A DNA stretch of 10,794 bases from Pseudomonadota bacterium (GTDB taxonomy: Bacteria > Pseudomonadota > Gammaproteobacteria > UBA4575), in NCBI GenBank assembly GCA_009839635.1, contig VXPJ01000097.1, positions 1 to 10,794 on the forward strand, read 5' to 3'. Under the pieces are notes generated by a model, which was not told the origin of the DNA, ran no database searches, and worked only from the letters and a program-made list of their open reading frames with translations. Positions 7,146-10,794 of the stretch are shown here, in pieces; position 1 is the stretch's first letter; every line of letters starts with the position of its first letter. The translations under genes were made by a program, and so were the position numbers.

Positions 7146-7616
7146 ATGCGCGCGCAAAGAAAACAACGCATGATTTTTACAGTTATCCTTTTGGTAGGTC
7201 TCGGTTGTGCTGTGGCCTTGGCCCTGTATGCAATGCGCCAGAATATCATGCTGTTTCACACACCGTCCGAGGTCGTTACAGGTGAGGTGCCTGGAAACCG
7301 GCTGTTCCGGCTCGGCGGGTTGGTGGTAGCTGGCAGCGTAATCAAGGCAGACGATGGGTTGACCACGGATTTTGGTCTGACCGACCTGAACCAGTCCATC
7401 ACGGTACGCTACACGGGTCTGCTGCCCGACTTGTTCCGGGAAGGTCAGGGCATTGTTGCGCAGGGTGTCCTGAATGAGGAAGGTGTGTTTGTTGCACAGG
7501 AAGTGCTGGCCAAGCACGATGAAAATTACATGCCCCCCGAGGTGGCGGCCAGCCTGAAGGAGTACCGTGACTCACTTCCGGGAAGCATGGCAGAGTATGG
7601 CTATGAAACCCCGTGA
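7146..7616 (+). CDS. ccmE: Periplasmic heme chaperone CcmE
   Basis: Membrane-anchored periplasmic chaperone of 156 residues that binds heme covalently and passes it to CcmF. An N-terminal signal anchor (about 9-29) follows basic residues MRAQRKQR. The beta-barrel (OB fold) domain includes RLFRLGGLVVAGSV (52-65) and LLPDLFREGQGIVAQG (92-107). The heme site is the conserved HDENY, with the covalent ligand His124 and Tyr128; this is the classical His type, not the cysteine variant seen in some archaea and delta-proteobacteria. The ATG at 7146 is chosen by homology: the frame stays open upstream into ccmC, but those residues belong to no known CcmE. Its TGA overlaps the ccmF start by four bases. 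Confidence 0.95.
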   Translation: MRAQRKQRMIFTVILLVGLGCAVALALYAMRQNIMLFHTPSEVVTGEVPGNRLFRLGGLVVAGSVIKADDGLTTDFGLTDLNQSITVRYTGLLPDLFREGQGIVAQGVLNEEGVFVAQEVLAKHDENYMPPEVAASLKEYRDSLPGSMAEYGYETP

Positions 7617-9613
7617 TTCCTGAAATCGGCCATTTTGCCCTGATCATCGCTCTTTGTCTGGCATTCGTACAGACTCTGGTACCTCTACTGGGTGCCCAGA
7701 CACACACGGTCCAGTGGATGGCCGTGGCTAAACCTGCGGCCCGCGGACAGCTTTTATTTATTGCCATCTCCTATGCCTGCCTGACCTACAGCTTCATCAT
7801 CGACGATTTCTCCGTGCTGTATGTCGCAAACAATTCCAATACGGCATTGCCGCTTCATTACAAGGTTTCAGCGGTTTGGGGTGCGCATGAGGGCTCCTTG
7901 TTGCTCTGGGTTTTGATGCTCGGAATCTGGACTGTTGCGGTGACTGTTTTCAGCGCTAGCCTGCCCAGGGACATGGTTGCCCGTGTTCTGGGGGTCATGG
8001 GCTTTGTAAGCATCGGGTTTCTGCTGTTTACACTGCTGACCTCAAACCCCTTTGAGCGCATTTTCCCGTCTCCTGTCGAGGGCAGGGACCTGAACCCCCT
8101 GTTACAGGATCCAGGTCTGGTGATACACCCCCCCATGCTGTACATGGGGTATGTGGGCTTTTCGGTAGCCTTTGCCTTTGCCATTGCAGCCTTGTTGGGA
8201 GGTAAGCTGGATTCCATATGGGCGAGATGGTCCCGGCCCTGGGTGATCTCCGCCTGGGTGTCCCTGACCATCGGCATCACCCTGGGAAGCTGGTGGGCAT
8301 ACCATGAACTGGGCTGGGGCGGATGGTGGTTCTGGGACCCCGTGGAGAATGCTTCGTTCATGCCCTGGCTGGTGGGCACGGCACTGGTTCATTCCCTGGC
8401 AGTGACGGACAAGCGATCGAGCCTGAAAAACTGGACCGTGCTGCTTGCCATTCTTGCTTTTTCACTGAGCCTTCTGGGAACCTTTCTCGTCCGTTCAGGG
8501 GTGCTGGTGTCGGTGCATGCGTTTGCCACGGACCCCGCACGTGGACTGTATATCCTGATATTCCTGGCGGTGGTCGTCGGGGGCTCATTGATCCTTTATG
8601 CCATACGTGCGCCCTACATCAAGTCTTCGGGGCAATTTGAAATCTTCTCCAGAGAGACCGCGCTGCTGATCAATAACGTGCTGCTGCTGGTGGCCACGCT
8701 GACGATCCTGGTGGGCACCCTGTATCCCTTGTTCGTCAGTGCACTTAACTTACCGTCGCTGTCTGTTGGCAAACCCTATTTTGATCTGGTGTTTTCAGCT
8801 TTGACCCTGCCGCTGGTGCTCGTCGTCGGTATCGGACCCTTCATGCGCTGGAAAAGCACGCCCATAAACCAGGTATCCAAGCGCTTGTTCAAGATTGCTG
8901 CAATCGGGCTTGCCATTGGGCTGGTATTGCCCGTGATGGTTGCGGGGAGAAGTACCATCCTCGTCACACTGGGTGCTGCACTGGGAGCGTGGTCCATCGC
9001 GTCTGCCGTGTACTACCTGTCCAAGAATATCCGCTTGACGGAGCATGGCACGCACATTCTCCATCGCATTCGGAAGATCCCGCATGCTATCTGGGGCATG
9101 TCGGTGGCACATCTGGGGGTCGGGGTGTTCGTGCTTGGTGTGACATTTGTCAGCGCATTTGAACAAGTACGAGAGTTGCCCATGCAAGTCGGGCAAGAAG
9201 CAGAGCTATCGGGCTACCTGTTCCGGTTTGACGGCGTCAGGGATGTGCAGGGTCCGAATTATTTTTCCAAGCAGGCCTCCGTGCGGGTTTTTAAAAACGG
9301 CGAGCCGGTCGCGTTGCTCTTGCCGGAAAAGCGCACCTATCTCGTCCAGCAAAACCCCATGACAGAAGCAGGTATTGACAGCGGGTTTCTACGCGATGTG
9401 TACGTGGCACTTGGCGAGCAGATCGACGATTGGACATGGGGCATGCGCCTGTACTACAAACCCTTTGTGCAGTGGATTTGGCTTGGAGCCATGCTGATGG
9501 CAGTCGGCGGGGTTCTCGCAGCATCGGACCGCCGCTACCGCCTGAAGCTGAAACGGCGCAGAAAGGCCGCAGCACAGGACTTTCATGAGCAGCAGGTTAC
9601 GGCTGTTTCGTGA
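7613..9613 (+). CDS. ccmF: Cytochrome c heme lyase subunit CcmF
   Basis: Large polytopic inner-membrane protein of 666 residues (E. coli 647), the core of the CcmFHI heme lyase that takes heme from CcmE, reduces it and attaches it to apocytochrome c. The WWD motif lies at 226-242 (SWWAYHELGWGGWWFWD). The four conserved histidines are all visible: His172 (IHPPMLYMGY), His260 (TALVHSLAVTD), His302 (VSVHAFATDP) and His500 (SVAHLGVGVF). NNSNTALPLHYKVSAVWGAHEGS (73-95, in two parts) is another family hallmark. It begins with GTG at 7613; a TGA in frame three codons upstream excludes an earlier start, and MIPEIGHF matches the family N-terminus. GTG overlaps the ccmE stop as GTGA, and there is no good ribosome site, so translation probably depends on coupling. 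The end overlaps ccmG. Confidence 0.97.
   Translation: MIPEIGHFALIIALCLAFVQTLVPLLGAQTHTVQWMAVAKPAARGQLLFIAISYACLTYSFIIDDFSVLYVANNSNTALPLHYKVSAVWGAHEGSLLLWVLMLGIWTVAVTVFSASLPRDMVARVLGVMGFVSIGFLLFTLLTSNPFERIFPSPVEGRDLNPLLQDPGLVIHPPMLYMGYVGFSVAFAFAIAALLGGKLDSIWARWSRPWVISAWVSLTIGITLGSWWAYHELGWGGWWFWDPVENASFMPWLVGTALVHSLAVTDKRSSLKNWTVLLAILAFSLSLLGTFLVRSGVLVSVHAFATDPARGLYILIFLAVVVGGSLILYAIRAPYIKSSGQFEIFSRETALLINNVLLLVATLTILVGTLYPLFVSALNLPSLSVGKPYFDLVFSALTLPLVLVVGIGPFMRWKSTPINQVSKRLFKIAAIGLAIGLVLPVMVAGRSTILVTLGAALGAWSIASAVYYLSKNIRLTEHGTHILHRIRKIPHAIWGMSVAHLGVGVFVLGVTFVSAFEQVRELPMQVGQEAELSGYLFRFDGVRDVQGPNYFSKQASVRVFKNGEPVALLLPEKRTYLVQQNPMTEAGIDSGFLRDVYVALGEQIDDWTWGMRLYYKPFVQWIWLGAMLMAVGGVLAASDRRYRLKLKRRRKAAAQDFHEQQVTAVS
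9576..9579 (+). promoter_or_regulatory. Candidate ribosome binding site for ccmG
   Basis: AGGA inside the ccmF tail, five bases before the ATG at 9585. The alternative ccmG start at 9621 has no comparable site, so this element is the main argument for the longer form. Confidence 0.4.
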
Positions 9614-10154
9614 TGTCGGCATGTCCAAGTATCTTCTACCAGTTATCCTGTTTTTCATACTGACAAGCTTTCTGTTTGTCGGCTTGTACAGGGACCCTAC
9701 CGAGGTATCCTCCCCGCTGGTCGGCAAGCCCGTTCCTCAATTTTCACTGCCACGGCTTGACAACAGCGAGGCTTTGTTTTCAGAGCGTGAATTTCTGGGT
9801 AAGGTGAGCCTGCTCAATGTCTGGGCCAGCTGGTGCGTTGCATGCCTGGAGGAACATCCTGTGTTGAGCGAACTGGCAAATCGCAATGCGATCATCATAT
9901 ATGGACTGAACTACAAGGACGATGTCACCAAGGCACACCAGTATCTGGTCGAGCATGGAAACCCCTACCTGGCAAATGCAGTGGATGCATTCGGTCGGGT
10001 CGGGATCGAGTGGGGAGTGTACGGGGTTCCCGAAACGTTCGTGGTCGACAAGAAAGGCGTCATCCGTTACAAGCACATCGGTGTGGTTACGCAGCAGGAT
10101 GTCGAGGAGAAGTTGCTGCCGCTGATAGGCCAGTTGCAGAGCGAGGTCCTGTAG
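9585..10154 (+). CDS. ccmG: Thiol:disulfide interchange protein CcmG (DsbE)
   Basis: Membrane-anchored periplasmic thioredoxin-like protein that, fed by DsbD/CcdA, reduces the heme-binding cysteines of apocytochrome c. It is 189 residues from the ATG at 9585 or 177 from an in-frame ATG at 9621. An N-terminal anchor (about 17-34, LLPVILFFILTSFLFVGL) is followed by the family entry LVGKPVPQFSLP (45-56). The active site is WCVAC (83-87, Cys84 and Cys87) in NVWASWCVACLEEHP, and GVYGVPETF (145-153) carries the cis-proline Pro149 and the acidic fingerprint. The longer start has AGGA five bases upstream and overlaps ccmF by 29 bases; the shorter MSKYLLP start matches the usual family N-terminus but lacks a ribosome site. 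The dipeptide between the cysteines is VA rather than the more familiar PT or PP. Confidence 0.94.
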   Translation: MSSRLRLFRDVGMSKYLLPVILFFILTSFLFVGLYRDPTEVSSPLVGKPVPQFSLPRLDNSEALFSEREFLGKVSLLNVWASWCVACLEEHPVLSELANRNAIIIYGLNYKDDVTKAHQYLVEHGNPYLANAVDAFGRVGIEWGVYGVPETFVVDKKGVIRYKHIGVVTQQDVEEKLLPLIGQLQSEVL

Positions 10155-10604
10155 ATGCGAAAAGCCAGCTGTTTGATCGCCGTTTTTCTGCTTTGCTTTG
10201 CAGCACTCGCACAGCCCGATGCCGTGGCTCCGGAACATGAAAAACGCTACTACTCCCTGCTGGACGAGCTGCGTTGTCTGGTTTGTCAGAACCAGACCAT
10301 TGCAGAATCCGATGCAGATCTGGCCAAGGACCTGAGGGCTGAGGTCAGGAAAATGCTGCAGGCAGGAGCCACGGATTCCGAGATTACGGAATTCATGGTC
10401 AGTCGATATGGTGATTTTGTGTTGTACAGGCCACCGGTCAAGCCCAGGACATGGCTGCTGTGGTTTGGTCCCCTCATCTTTCTTGTGATCGCACTGATGG
10501 TGCTGTCCCGGCTGCTGAGGAAGCAGAAAAAGGCAGGCAGCACGGCACTGACTGAAGATGAGCAGGCAAAAGTTGATTCGATCCTGAGCCGTACCGAGGA
10601 ATAG
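10155..10604 (+). CDS. ccmH: Cytochrome c maturation protein CcmH (short form)
   Basis: Membrane-anchored thiol oxidoreductase of 149 residues, the short CcmH/CycL type that lacks the TPR half found fused in E. coli. It works with CcmG on the apocytochrome CXXCH thiols and forms the heme lyase with CcmF and CcmI. A signal peptide (1-19, ending FAALA before QPDA) is followed by the three-helix domain with the active site LRCLVCQNQTIAES (39-52, Cys41 and Cys44), then FMVSRYGDFVLYRPP (80-94) and one transmembrane span (about 100-121) with a basic cytoplasmic tail. Its ATG directly abuts the ccmG stop codon, with GAGG (10143-10146) eight bases upstream as a ribosome site. Confidence 0.96.
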   Translation: MRKASCLIAVFLLCFAALAQPDAVAPEHEKRYYSLLDELRCLVCQNQTIAESDADLAKDLRAEVRKMLQAGATDSEITEFMVSRYGDFVLYRPPVKPRTWLLWFGPLIFLVIALMVLSRLLRKQKKAGSTALTEDEQAKVDSILSRTEE

Positions 10605-10608
10605 CCCG

Positions 10609-10794
10609 ATGCTTGCGTTCTGGATCATCAGCGCACTCTTGGTGGTGGTCGCACTTGCGATTGTATTGCCACCTCTGGTTGCAGGAGGCCAGCGGGCGGA
10701 TGACAGCCGCCAGACCGTAAATCGGGCAGTATTCGATCGAAAACTGAGGGAGCTTGAAGAGGACCTCAAGAGAGACCTGATTGGCAGGGAACAA
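10609..10794 (+). CDS. ccmI: Cytochrome c maturation protein CcmI, N-terminal part
   Basis: Start of a gene cut by the right edge of the window; 62 codons are open to the last base. CcmI is the apocytochrome c chaperone of the CcmFHI lyase, with an N-terminal membrane module and a periplasmic TPR domain outside this window. The visible part begins MLAFWIISALLVVVALAIVL in the frame of the ATG at 10609, a transmembrane helix (about 3-24), then a polar linker and NRAVFDRKLRELEEDLKRDL (41-60), which matches the family pattern of a helix rich in Asn-x-Ala-Val-Tyr/Phe and Leu-x-Glu-Leu. It lies four bases after ccmH and has GAGGA (10596-10600) eight bases before the ATG. Position and motif make the assignment secure despite the short fragment. 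Confidence 0.9.
   Translation, partial: MLAFWIISALLVVVALAIVLPPLVAGGQRADDSRQTVNRAVFDRKLRELEEDLKRDLIGREQ

Noticed and set aside
7858..8379. A 173-codon minus-strand open frame inside ccmF
   Set aside because: It is opposite the conserved WWD region of CcmF and its sequence is low in plausible protein character; a shadow frame.
9780..10769. A 329-codon open frame on the minus strand across ccmG, ccmH and the start of ccmI
   Set aside because: It is antisense to three secure ccm genes, resembles no family I know, and has the odd residue mix expected from a shadow frame. Frames this long arise by chance opposite GC-rich coding DNA.
1..10794. tRNA, rRNA, CRISPR arrays, insertion sequences, riboswitches or phage genes
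   Set aside because: None was seen on either strand; coding DNA fills nearly all of the window and every long gene belongs to a known housekeeping family.

Overview
The window reads as an ordinary chromosomal stretch of a gammaproteobacterium with a moderately GC-rich genome. It is tightly packed with intact housekeeping genes. I see no mobile element, CRISPR array, RNA gene, phage gene or pseudogene, and no stretch longer than about 225 bases without a gene. I found no previously undescribed biological system; the findings are modest, gene-level observations.

Layout. Bases 1-401 (+) hold the C-terminal half of an S-methyl-5'-thioinosine phosphorylase (purine/MTA phosphorylase family), followed by a possible weak intrinsic terminator that overlaps its stop codon. 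Converging on it from the right is a minus-strand pair: mfd (4712 down to 1257), the transcription-repair coupling factor, then csiV (1238 down to 534), a secreted CsiV-family protein of the cell envelope. A 225-base divergent intergenic region (4713-4937) separates mfd from the rightward ccm operon. It contains a 16-base dyad and weak promoter-like sequences for both directions.

From 4938 to the right edge runs a complete-order System I cytochrome c maturation operon: ccmA, ccmB, ccmC, ccmD, ccmE, ccmF, ccmG, ccmH and the start of ccmI, which is cut by the window edge. Gene junctions range from a 29-base overlap to an 11-base gap, so translational coupling is likely. CcmABCD deliver heme to the periplasmic chaperone CcmE. 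CcmF with CcmH and CcmI ligates heme to apocytochrome c, and CcmG keeps the apocytochrome CXXCH thiols reduced. All diagnostic residues are present: Walker motifs in CcmA, His60/His184 and the WWD motif in CcmC, the HDENY heme site in CcmE, four conserved histidines and the WWD motif in CcmF, and CXXC in CcmG and CcmH. CcmH and CcmI are separate proteins, as in pseudomonads, rather than the fused form of Escherichia coli.

Taxonomic inference. The order thioinosine phosphorylase - csiV - mfd matches what I recall of Pseudomonas aeruginosa (PA3004-PA3003-PA3002). CsiV is essentially a gammaproteobacterial family, and the separate CcmH/CcmI argues against Enterobacterales. In P. aeruginosa, as I recall, the ccm operon lies elsewhere, so this is probably a different gammaproteobacterial lineage; I cannot name the genus.
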